Positions 57,874 through 64,000 of a stretch of DNA of 64,000 bases are shown here, piece after piece. The translations under genes and the position numbers were made by a program. The notes beneath the pieces are model-generated. The model ran no database searches. It was not told where the DNA came from and was given only the letters and a program-made list of their open reading frames with translations. Within the stretch, counting starts at the first letter, position 1; each line of letters begins with the position of its first letter. The stretch spans positions 62,001-126,000 of the forward strand of contig CBDFKU010000011.1 of the NCBI GenBank assembly GCA_965248975.1, written 5' to 3'. The DNA comes from CBDFKU01 sp965248975. Its GTDB lineage: Bacteria; Chloroflexota; Dehalococcoidia; Lucifugimonadales; JAGWBF01.

Positions 57874-58857
57874 CTACAGCACGAAGGTCGTGCCGACGCT
57901 GCTGGCCAGGTAGGCCTCGGGCATGGCGTTGGCGATCTGGTGCACGGCTGACCAGCCGGTACAGTGGCAGGGGACCAGATAGCGGGGGCCGATGTGGTGC
58001 AGCGCCGCGACGGTTAACGGAATGACCGACTCGAAGAGGCCGCCGGTAAGATGGAAGCCTCCGATGACACCGTGGACCTTCTCCACACCGGTCATCCGCT
58101 GAGCGTTGCGGATGATGTTGATGATGCCGGCGTGGCCGCATCCCGTCACTATCACCAGCCCTTTATCCCGGACGTTGACGACGGCGCACTGGTCGTCCAT
58201 GATCAATGGATCGGGCTCCCAGGCTCCGCCCCGCCGGGCGTGGTGGATGGGGAAGCCCATCTCGAAGTCCTCGGTGCGGGCCACCTCCCCCGAAACCAGG
58301 ATCATGTTGTGCACCAGAGTAGACGGCCCGGGCTCCTCGATAACCTCGATGTTCTCCTGCCTCAGGTCACTCATCTGTGGCGGTGGCAGGCCTATCTCGT
58401 ACCCGTCTGGCAGGACGATCTTCCGCTCCAGCAGGGCGTCGGGGTGCAGGAGCAGGGGTAGCCGGTGGGCGCCAAGCCGGCCTACCAGGCCCCGGAGGCC
58501 CAGGGCATGATCCGGATGCCCGTGGCTGAGGACTATCGTCTCGATGTCCGAGGCGGCGATCTCCAGGACGTCCATGTTGTACAGGAGGGCCCTGGAGCTG
58601 AGCCCCGTGTCGAAGAGGATCGCCCCCGTGCTCTCGCCATGAGAGACCTGGATGAAGGCGGAGAAACCATGCTCGGCAATGGGGATTTCTTTTTCGAAGG
58701 GGTTGGGGTTGGCGCTGAACTTGGGCAGCCACCGGGGGCTCATCGGGTACCGCTGAGCAACCTCGCTGCTGGCCATGAGGGGATCGAGGGAGTTGTCCAC
58801 GATAATGGTGACCCGTACCTCATCGACCTCGGGCAGCTGGATGGTCATTCCGCTCAT
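57874..58857 (-). CDS. MBL-fold metallohydrolase (dihydropterin-phosphate synthase-like)
   Basis: 327 residues. AILFDTGLSSRALLYNMDVL, metal motif SHGHPDHALG (His112, His114, Asp116, His117), VIVTGCGHAGIINIIR and GVIGGFHL are those of the MBL subgroup that includes the methanopterin-pathway RFAP synthase. The true substrate is unknown. Faces the hydrolase convergently; the VOC gene precedes it in the same direction by 25 bases. Confidence 0.85.
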   Translation of the reverse strand: MSGMTIQLPEVDEVRVTIIVDNSLDPLMASSEVAQRYPMSPRWLPKFSANPNPFEKEIPIAEHGFSAFIQVSHGESTGAILFDTGLSSRALLYNMDVLEIAASDIETIVLSHGHPDHALGLRGLVGRLGAHRLPLLLHPDALLERKIVLPDGYEIGLPPPQMSDLRQENIEVIEEPGPSTLVHNMILVSGEVARTEDFEMGFPIHHARRGGAWEPDPLIMDDQCAVVNVRDKGLVIVTGCGHAGIINIIRNAQRMTGVEKVHGVIGGFHLTGGLFESVIPLTVAALHHIGPRYLVPCHCTGWSAVHQIANAMPEAYLASSVGTTFVL

Positions 58858-58882
58858 GACCCCTCCTCTCCTCCTGCCGAAC

Positions 58883-59242
58883 TCAGGCAGGCTGTTGTAG
58901 TAGCTGCAGCACGTTACCGTCCGGGTCCAGGAAGGTGGCTATCCAGCCGCCCCAGTCCTCCCGCTCCGGCTCTCGGATGAACTCCACTCCCTGTTCCTTA
59001 AGGCGCCCGTGCTCGCCATTGATATCGGTGACGCCCAGGTGGATCATGGTGCGGTAAGGGTCTCTGGACCGCCCTTCGACCCCGTCGTGCAGCCCCAGGT
59101 TCAGCCGCATCTCGCCGAAGACGAAGTTGACGAAGTTGCCATGGTGGCGGTGGACGACCAGGCCCAAAGTGTCCCGGTAGAAGCTCACCAGGCGCTCCAG
59201 GTTGTCCGTCCATATGGTGACCCCGACCACGTTATCGATCAT
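58883..59242 (-). CDS. VOC-family protein (glyoxalase/dioxygenase fold)
   Basis: 119 residues; VVGVTIWTDNLERLVSFYRD with LGLVVHRHHGNFVNFVFG, and WIATFLDPDGNVLQLLQQ. Two beta-alpha-beta-beta-beta units with possible metal ligands His68 and Glu/Gln near the end. Substrate unknown. It is in line with the trp genes but is not a Trp enzyme. Confidence 0.82.
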   Translation of the reverse strand: MIDNVVGVTIWTDNLERLVSFYRDTLGLVVHRHHGNFVNFVFGEMRLNLGLHDGVEGRSRDPYRTMIHLGVTDINGEHGRLKEQGVEFIREPEREDWGGWIATFLDPDGNVLQLLQQPA

Positions 59243-59284
59243 GAACCGTGCCTCGCTGCAAGCTAGATAGGTGTCTGTCAGAAC

Positions 59285-60067
59285 CTAACCGGAGAGCTCC
59301 CTGACCTTGGCCCCGATGTCTGCCGAAGTTACCAGTGCCTCGCCGACCAGGGCGGCATGGACGCCCAATCCCTTGAGCTTGAGCATGTCCTCCCTGGTGC
59401 TTATGCCGCTCTCGCTGACCACTACCTTTCCCCTGGGCACCAGGGCCGCTATCTCCTCGGTCACCGAGAGATCGGTGCTGAAGGTGCGCAGGTCCCGGTT
59501 GTTGATGCCGACGATCTCCGCTCCGGCATCCAGGGCCACTTGCAGTTCCTCCCTGGTGTGCACCTCGACCAGGCACTGCATCCAGAAGCGGCTGGCCAGG
59601 GCCAGCAGCTCCCGGATTTTATCGGGAGTCAGGATGGCCACGATGAGGAGGATGGCGTCGGCGCCACTGGCCCTGGCTTCGTACACCTGGTAGGGATCGA
59701 ACACGAAGTCCTTGCGCAGCACGGGAATACCCTGGGATAACACGGCCTGCTTCACATCCTCCATGTGTTCCAGGGTCCCCTGGAACCGGGGGTCGGTGAG
59801 CACCGATATGGCGGCGGCCCCGTTGTCCGCGTAGGTTCGGGCCAGGGCTGCGGGGTCGAAGTCGGCTAGCAGCAGCCCCTTGGAAGGGGAGGCCTTCTTG
59901 ACCTCGGCGATGAGGCGCACCCGCTCCCCCAGCAACGCACCGGACAGGTTCAGCGGCCTGGGCTGGTCGGTAATGCGTCGCTCCAACTCCACCAGCGGCG
60001 CCTCGGAACGCTGGTGCTCCAGTTCGCCGCGCTTGGCAGCGACGATGTCGTCAAGGATCGTGGCCAT
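59285..60067 (-). CDS. trpC: indole-3-glycerol phosphate synthase
   Basis: 260 residues. RLIAEVKKASPSKGLL carries the catalytic Lys residues, AAISVLTDPRFQGTLEHMED, PVLRKDFVFDPYQVYEARAS, VGINNRDLRTFSTDLS, and VVVSESGISTREDMLKLKGL complete the barrel. It closes the indole ring in Trp synthesis. It directly follows the DUF2283 gene with no gap. Confidence 0.96.
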   Translation of the reverse strand: MATILDDIVAAKRGELEHQRSEAPLVELERRITDQPRPLNLSGALLGERVRLIAEVKKASPSKGLLLADFDPAALARTYADNGAAAISVLTDPRFQGTLEHMEDVKQAVLSQGIPVLRKDFVFDPYQVYEARASGADAILLIVAILTPDKIRELLALASRFWMQCLVEVHTREELQVALDAGAEIVGINNRDLRTFSTDLSVTEEIAALVPRGKVVVSESGISTREDMLKLKGLGVHAALVGEALVTSADIGAKVRELSG

Positions 60068-60250
60068 CTAAGCCAGTCTGACCTCCTCCCCTTTAACAAG
60101 GCTCGTCAAGGAGCCCAGCACGAACTCCCTAGCCCCCTGGATTTCTAGCAGGACCGGCTTACCGTCGGCAGAGAAATGGGTGACGATCCCATTCGCCGCC
60201 TTGGCGTAGTCGGCGGGTTCCGTTGAGAGTTTCAACACCAGTATGTCCAC
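60068..60250 (-). CDS. DUF2283-family protein
   Basis: 60 residues: LVLKLSTEPADYAKAANGIV then HFSADGKPVLLEIQGAREFV. This is the small DUF2283 fold, in which a Tyr/Asp phrase and GxLVxLEI strand recur. Function unknown; these genes are often near toxin-antitoxin loci. Here it is lodged between trpD and trpC and co-directional. Confidence 0.7.
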   Translation of the reverse strand: MDILVLKLSTEPADYAKAANGIVTHFSADGKPVLLEIQGAREFVLGSLTSLVKGEEVRLA

Positions 60251-60298
60251 ATCCCCGCTATATCGCTGCCGCCTTGACTAGCCTCAACCACCCCTGTA

Positions 60299-61309
60299 TC
60301 AGAGATCCCGGCTGAGCTCCCCCAGCTGATCCACCTTGCGCAAGGCCGCGCCCACGTTGATGGCGTGCCTCGCGATCACGACCCCTTCCTTCAAGTCCGG
60401 TGCCCCATCCCCCGCCACCAGGACGGCGGCGCTGTTCAGCAGCACCACGTCCCTGACCGGACCTTCCTCCCCCTGGAACAGCCGGCGCAGGGTCGCGGCG
60501 TTCTGCTCCGGGCTTCCTCCTTTGACCTGCTCTATCGATACCCAGGGCAGGCCCAGGTCAGGGGGGGACACAACGTAAGAGTCGACGCGGCCCTTTCGGA
60601 GCTCCCAAACTCGGGTCGGCGCACCCAGGGTGAGCTCGTCCAGCCCATCCTCGCCGTGCACCACCAGGGAATGCTTGGAGCCCATGAGCCTGAGCACCTC
60701 GGCCATCACCTCCCCCATATCGGGATCGGCGATGCCCAGCAGCTGGCGGCGGACCCGGGCCGGGTTGGTCAGCGGCCCCAGGATGTTGAATACAGTTCGG
60801 ATACCTATCTCCCGGCGCACCGGCGCGGCGTGGCGCATGGCGGGGTGAAAAGTCGGGGCGAACATGAAGCCGATCCCCACCTCCTCGATGCACCTCCGGA
60901 CTCCTTCGGGGCCCAGGTCTATCTTCACACCCAGGGCCTCCAGCACGTCGGCGCTGCCGCAGGACCCGGTGACGGCCCGGTTGCCGTGCTTGGCTACCTT
61001 CAGTCCCGAGGCGGCCGCGACGAAGGCGGCGGCGGTGGAAACGTTGAAGGTGCCCTTGCCGTCCCCTCCCGTGCCGCAGGTGTCCACCACCGTGCGGTCG
61101 ACTTCCACCTTCAGGGCGACCTCTCGCATAGCGGTGGCCAGGCCGGCGATCTCCTGTGGGGTCTCTCCCTTGAGCCTCAGGGCCGTGAGGAAGGCCCCCA
61201 GCTGGGCCGGGCTGGCGTCCCCGGCCATGATCTGGCGCATGACGTCCGAGGCCTCCCCCATGCTCAGGGACCGGCCCGATACCAGCGACTCGATGGCCTC
61301 TTTGATCAA
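60299..61309 (-). CDS. trpD: anthranilate phosphoribosyltransferase
   Basis: 336 residues. DTCGTGGDGKGTFNVSTAAA (PRPP loop at 79-84), KHGNRAVTGSCGSADVLEAL, FMFAPTFHPAMRHAAPVRRE, GIRTVFNILGPLTNPARVRR, and VVHGEDGLDELTLGAPTRVW. It transfers phosphoribose to anthranilate. Intact and normal in length. Confidence 0.96.
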   Translation of the reverse strand: MIKEAIESLVSGRSLSMGEASDVMRQIMAGDASPAQLGAFLTALRLKGETPQEIAGLATAMREVALKVEVDRTVVDTCGTGGDGKGTFNVSTAAAFVAAASGLKVAKHGNRAVTGSCGSADVLEALGVKIDLGPEGVRRCIEEVGIGFMFAPTFHPAMRHAAPVRREIGIRTVFNILGPLTNPARVRRQLLGIADPDMGEVMAEVLRLMGSKHSLVVHGEDGLDELTLGAPTRVWELRKGRVDSYVVSPPDLGLPWVSIEQVKGGSPEQNAATLRRLFQGEEGPVRDVVLLNSAAVLVAGDGAPDLKEGVVIARHAINVGAALRKVDQLGELSRDL

Positions 61310-61339
61310 CGTGTCACCCTGGCCGGATATTGATCAGGC

Positions 61340-61750
61340 TTAGCCGGTCCACAGGTGTCTCTCGGGGGTGATGCGTATGACGGCCATCTCTTCCCCGGCC
61401 ATGGAGTCGGCCCAATCCTCACCCTCTTCCGGACCCAGGTATCGGATGGACAGCTTGCGATGGAGCTCCTGGGCCTGGGTGTTGTCCATCACTACCTCGG
61501 CGTGCCCCAGGACGGTGAGGGACCTTATTTGCCGGGATGTATCCGTGATGCACAGCGCCACCGATGGATTCTGGCGTACGTTGCGCACCTTGGCAGCGTC
61601 GGCCTCGGTCGTAAGGGTGAAATACTCGCCGTCGTATTCGTACCACACCGGGAAGGCCTGGGGTCCGCCGCTGGGATAGACGGTGGCCAGGATGGCCAGG
61701 TAGGTCTTCTGGGTGAACTCGAGGACTCTCTTGGAGGTTGCGGTCAGCAT
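61340..61750 (-). CDS. PPOX-class F420/flavin-binding protein
   Basis: 136 residues: TYLAILATVYPSGGPQAFPV, WYEYDGEYFTLTTEADAAKV, VRQNPSVALCITDTS, LTVLGHAEVV. Split-barrel PPOX domain of the F420-dependent kind. A second gene of this class is the broken one at 5295-7092. Substrate unknown. Confidence 0.85.
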   Translation of the reverse strand: MLTATSKRVLEFTQKTYLAILATVYPSGGPQAFPVWYEYDGEYFTLTTEADAAKVRNVRQNPSVALCITDTSRQIRSLTVLGHAEVVMDNTQAQELHRKLSIRYLGPEEGEDWADSMAGEEMAVIRITPERHLWTG

Positions 61751-61780
61751 GGTGCCACCTCACATCATATGACTGACTAA

Positions 61781-62143
61781 TTAGACGCGCACCCTAATTC
61801 TGTGAGCCTCTACCAGAAACAGTCTCCCCCTGTAATGATCTGTGTCAGGATTAGCAGATAAATACTCTTTCAACCTATCAGTAAGCCGAGGGAGAGCTTC
61901 GGGATGATTCCTGACTTGGAGAGCTACTAAGCCCTCGTAATCGGCTGGAGGATACCACACGATATCCGAGAAATCTCCGTTCAGAGAATTCAGAATTGCA
62001 TCCAACGCTTGGGCTTGAGACATCACGACTTTATCCGCTGAATCTACCTGAATATAGTCCCTGAGGCGAAAGACTTCGTAGCCCGCGTCTATGAGCGTTT
62101 GGATAACCGAGGTCGGGACGCAATGGTCTACAAAGAATCTCAG
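61781..62143 (-). CDS. DUF5615 PIN-like toxin, apparent CTG start
   Basis: Reading from CTG 62143 gives LRFFVDHCVPTSVIQTLIDA, GYEVFRLRDYI, AQALDAILNSLNGDFSDIVW, and LFLVEAHRIRVRV, a full-length DUF5615 (Mut7-C/PIN-like) protein of 120 residues. The family begins M(K/R)FFVD, so CTG stands where ATG is expected, two bases after AGGAG and 8 bases after the antitoxin stop. Either CTG is used or the start is lost; the next in-frame starts (GTG/ATG near 62026) would drop the first acidic residue. Confidence 0.7.
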   Translation of the reverse strand: MRFFVDHCVPTSVIQTLIDAGYEVFRLRDYIQVDSADKVVMSQAQALDAILNSLNGDFSDIVWYPPADYEGLVALQVRNHPEALPRLTDRLKEYLSANPDTDHYRGRLFLVEAHRIRVRV

Positions 62144-62148
62144 TGCTC

Positions 62149-62373
62149 CTATGAGGCGACCTCGAATTCAGATAGCTCACGAGCGTAATCCAGACAGGCA
62201 CTGATATGTTCCTTTGACAAATCCGGAAGCTCAAAAATGATCTCTTCAAGGGTATAATTTGCCGCCAAATATCCCAGGACAAGGCCCACAGGTATCCTAG
62301 TCCCCTTAATTCTGGGCTTGCCTCGAAGTACTTCGGGCGTACTTTCGATATTATCTCTCCAGCTTGCTGTCAA
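62149..62373 (-). CDS. DUF433 antitoxin-like protein
   Basis: 74 residues from TTG 62373 (GAGGAAG upstream). ESTPEVLRGKPRIKGTRIPV, LVLGYLAANYTLEEIIFELP, and DLSKEHISACLDYARE are the DUF433 pattern, a MerR-like helix-turn-helix. DUF433 and DUF5615 genes are regularly paired as putative antitoxin and toxin, as here. Confidence 0.88.
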   Translation of the reverse strand: MTASWRDNIESTPEVLRGKPRIKGTRIPVGLVLGYLAANYTLEEIIFELPDLSKEHISACLDYARELSEFEVAS

Positions 62374-62513
62374 CCGGTCTTCCTCTCCGACAGTCCGCTC
62401 GGTCCTTAAGCATTACGGCGAAGCCTAATCATTCTAGCACAGTACGAGCCTGCTTTTCTCAAAACCCCGGTGATTCCAGATCGTCGCATGAACGCACGTG
62501 GTCTTAACCGGGA

Positions 62514-63080
62514 TTACAGCCCGTCCAGCCAGTTCCGCAAGAGGTCCTTGCCCACCGATGTGAGAATGGACTCGGGGTGGAACTGCACTCCCTCCACCGG
62601 ATACTCTTTGTGGCGCAGGCCCATGATGATCCCCCGGTCCGTCCAGGCGGTGACCTCCAGGGAGTCCGGCAGGGCCTCCCGGTACACGGCCAGGGAGTGG
62701 TACCGGATTGCCTCGAAGGGATCGGGGAGGCCGGCCAGGATCCCCCGTCCGTCGTGATGCACCATGGATGTTTTCCCATGCATCATCTCCCCGGCGCGGT
62801 CCACCGTCGCCCCGTAGGCGTACCCGACGCACTGGTGGCCCAGGCACACCCCCAAGGTGGGTATCCTGGGGCCGAAGCGGAGGATGACGTCGTTGGAGAT
62901 GCCCGCCTCTTTAGGGGTGCATGGCCCGGGAGAGATGATGATCCCCCGAGGGGCAAGCGCATCGATGTCCTCCAGGGACATCACGTCGTTGCGGGCCACC
63001 GTCACGTCGGCTCCCAGCTCACACAGGTATTGGTATAGGTTGTATGTGAAGCTGTCGTAGTTGTCGATGATCAGGATCAT
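62514..63080 (-). CDS. trpG: anthranilate synthase glutamine amidotransferase subunit
   Basis: 188 residues. [33 protein letters not shown], nucleophile Cys79 in GVCLGHQ, and His168/Glu170 in [10 protein letters not shown] form a class I glutaminase. It supplies ammonia to TrpE; it may double as PabA. The start overlaps the stop of the VOC gene (ATGA). Confidence 0.94.
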   Translation of the reverse strand: MILIIDNYDSFTYNLYQYLCELGADVTVARNDVMSLEDIDALAPRGIIISPGPCTPKEAGISNDVILRFGPRIPTLGVCLGHQCVGYAYGATVDRAGEMMHGKTSMVHHDGRGILAGLPDPFEAIRYHSLAVYREALPDSLEVTAWTDRGIIMGLRHKEYPVEGVQFHPESILTSVGKDLLRNWLDGL

Positions 63081-63517
63081 TCAGAGACCTCCACGAACTC
63101 CAGCCAGTTGCCGTCGGGGTCCTGGCCGTAGATCGCCTTGCGCACTACCTTGCCGTCCTGGATCAAGGGGACCGGCGGACCGATGAAGCGAAGGCCTCTC
63201 CGGGACATCGCCTCGCTGAACTCCTGTATACTCTCGACAAAAAATGCCAGGTGGGTGGCGCCCAGGTCGTTGCGCTCGACATGGCCCTCGGCGCTGGGCG
63301 GGACCACGTACTGGATCAGCTCCAGGTTGTGGCCGTCGCCCATGTTGAGGAAGGCCATCTCCAGGTGAGCGTTCTTGAAGCCGACCAGCTTCTCGATGTA
63401 GTCGCCGGTGCGAGTCATCGTGTACACCAGCTCCAGTCCCAACACATTCGTGTAGAAATCGACAGAGCTCCCCAGGTCTCGTACGACGAATCCTGTGTGA
63501 AAAAAAGACTTTAGCAT
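63077..63517 (-). CDS. VOC-family protein between trpE and trpG
   Basis: 146 residues: [60 protein letters not shown], and [17 protein letters not shown]. Possible metal ligands are His7, Glu in LELIQ, His in THLAF and Glu in LEFVE, the usual VOC set (methylmalonyl-CoA epimerase/glyoxalase type). Role in the trp cluster is unknown. It is translationally coupled to trpG. Confidence 0.85.
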   Translation of the reverse strand: MLKSFFHTGFVVRDLGSSVDFYTNVLGLELVYTMTRTGDYIEKLVGFKNAHLEMAFLNMGDGHNLELIQYVVPPSAEGHVERNDLGATHLAFFVESIQEFSEAMSRRGLRFIGPPVPLIQDGKVVRKAIYGQDPDGNWLEFVEVSE

Positions 63518-63552
63518 GTTACTCCCTTCCTTTGCCCCTTGTTTTTTATCAT

Positions 63553-63588
63553 CTCTCTCTCATTGGGAGAGGGAACGAGGGTGAGGGC
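63553..63588 (-). repeat. REP-like repeat, copy 3 of 3
   Basis: The minus strand reads CCCTCACCCTCGTTCCC and then TCTCCCAATGAGAGAGAG, related to 19428-19464 and 40865-40896. It lies in the trpE-VOC gap. Confidence 0.55.
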
Positions 63589-63595
63589 TAATATT

Positions 63596-64000
63596 TTACC
63601 CAAGCCCCTCCGCCCGGTCGATCGCTCTCAGCATCGCCCTAGCCTTGTGGAGGGTCTCCTGGTACTCGTCCTCGGCGGTGCTGTCGGCCACGACGCCCCC
63701 GCCTACCTGGATGCTGGCGACGCCGTCCTTGATCACGCTGGTGCGGAGAGTTATCGCGGTGTCCAGGTTGCCCGAGAAGCTGAAGTAGCCCACAGCGCCC
63801 GCGTAAGGGCCGCGCTTCTGTCCCTCGAGCTCGGCGATGATCTCCATGGCGCGGATCTTGGGCGCCCCCGACATGGTACCGGCGGGGAAGCAGGACCTCA
63901 GGGCGTCGTAGGGAGTAAGCTCCGGCCTCAGCTTGCCCACCACGTGGGAAACCAGGTGCATCACGTTGGAGTAGCGCTCCACGCTCATCAGGTCGGTCAC
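63596..64000 (-). CDS. trpE: anthranilate synthase component I, C-terminal part
   Basis: The 3' 134 codons of TrpE; the 5' part is outside the window. [60 protein letters not shown], and [20 protein letters not shown] are the chorismate-binding motifs. It converts chorismate to anthranilate with TrpG. A PabB identity is less likely given trpD and trpC downstream. Confidence 0.93.
   Translation of the reverse strand: MTDLMSVERYSNVMHLVSHVVGKLRPELTPYDALRSCFPAGTMSGAPKIRAMEIIAELEGQKRGPYAGAVGYFSFSGNLDTAITLRTSVIKDGVASIQVGGGVVADSTAEDEYQETLHKARAMLRAIDRAEGLG

Noticed and set aside
1..64000. CRISPR arrays
   Set aside because: No regularly spaced direct repeats with unique spacers were seen. The only tandem repeats are coding (334-438) or a short 14-base echo at 35742-35769.

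Overview
The window looks like a chromosomal contig of a GC-rich Chloroflexota bacterium, most likely a Dehalococcoidia/SAR202-type lineage. This is inference from gene content: F420-type enzymes (a luciferase-like oxidoreductase and two PPOX-class proteins), a corrinoid/iron-sulfur reductive-dehalogenase-like protein, a GlcDEF-type FAD oxidase set, a secreted protein with a FlaF/archaellin-like head, and many short housekeeping operons. No rRNA or intact tRNA gene is present, so the placement cannot be fixed from this window.

Left third (1-16.8 kb): a decayed, transposon-rich zone. It holds a DUF192 lipoprotein cut by the window edge, three IS630-family copies (796-2019, 11545-12767, 15585-16814) and one IS256-family element (5467-6834) that splits a PPOX-class gene. 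An amidohydrolase and an ABC ATPase are broken, and a tRNA 3' remnant is present. Intact genes here are an F420-type oxidoreductase, a cyclase/STAND-ATPase/TPR regulator, a hemerythrin, a 33-residue basic protein and a 538-residue membrane protein built of internally duplicated segments.

Phage module (16.8-25.5 kb, all minus strand): zinc-ribbon protein, large terminase, portal (C-terminus frameshifted), a cargo pair (small ORF plus a frameshifted DUF6941-like gene), prohead protease, HK97-type capsid, two structural proteins, a small ORF, a gp6-like connector and a completion protein whose stop codon lies exactly at an IS630 insertion site. There are no tail, lysis, integrase or replication genes. 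Two promoter-plus-hairpin leaders of matching design precede the terminase block and the capsid block.

Middle (25.5-43 kb): an archaellin-like protein with a tandem duplicated C-terminal domain; two almost identical IS1182-family elements (27355-29333 and 33763-35741); a response regulator divergent from a secreted protein; the reductive-dehalogenase-like protein; a cysteine-cluster protein; an ECF sigma/anti-sigma pair; an amidase; small membrane proteins; a Trm112-like protein; an HtrA protease; and TenA.

Right third (43-64 kb): mostly metabolism. It includes a GlcD(frameshifted)-HEPN-GlcE-GlcF cluster, a class V aminotransferase, an atypical SDR, AcpS-Nnr, MetF divergent from FolD-QueA, an AbrB/PIN toxin-antitoxin pair and an alpha/beta hydrolase with an amber codon. 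It ends with a tryptophan cluster (trpE-VOC-trpG ... trpD-DUF2283-trpC-VOC-MBL) interrupted by a DUF433/DUF5615 pair and a PPOX gene. Several genes carry single frameshifts, which may be genuine decay or consensus errors. All motif calls were made by eye; no alignment or profile search was run.
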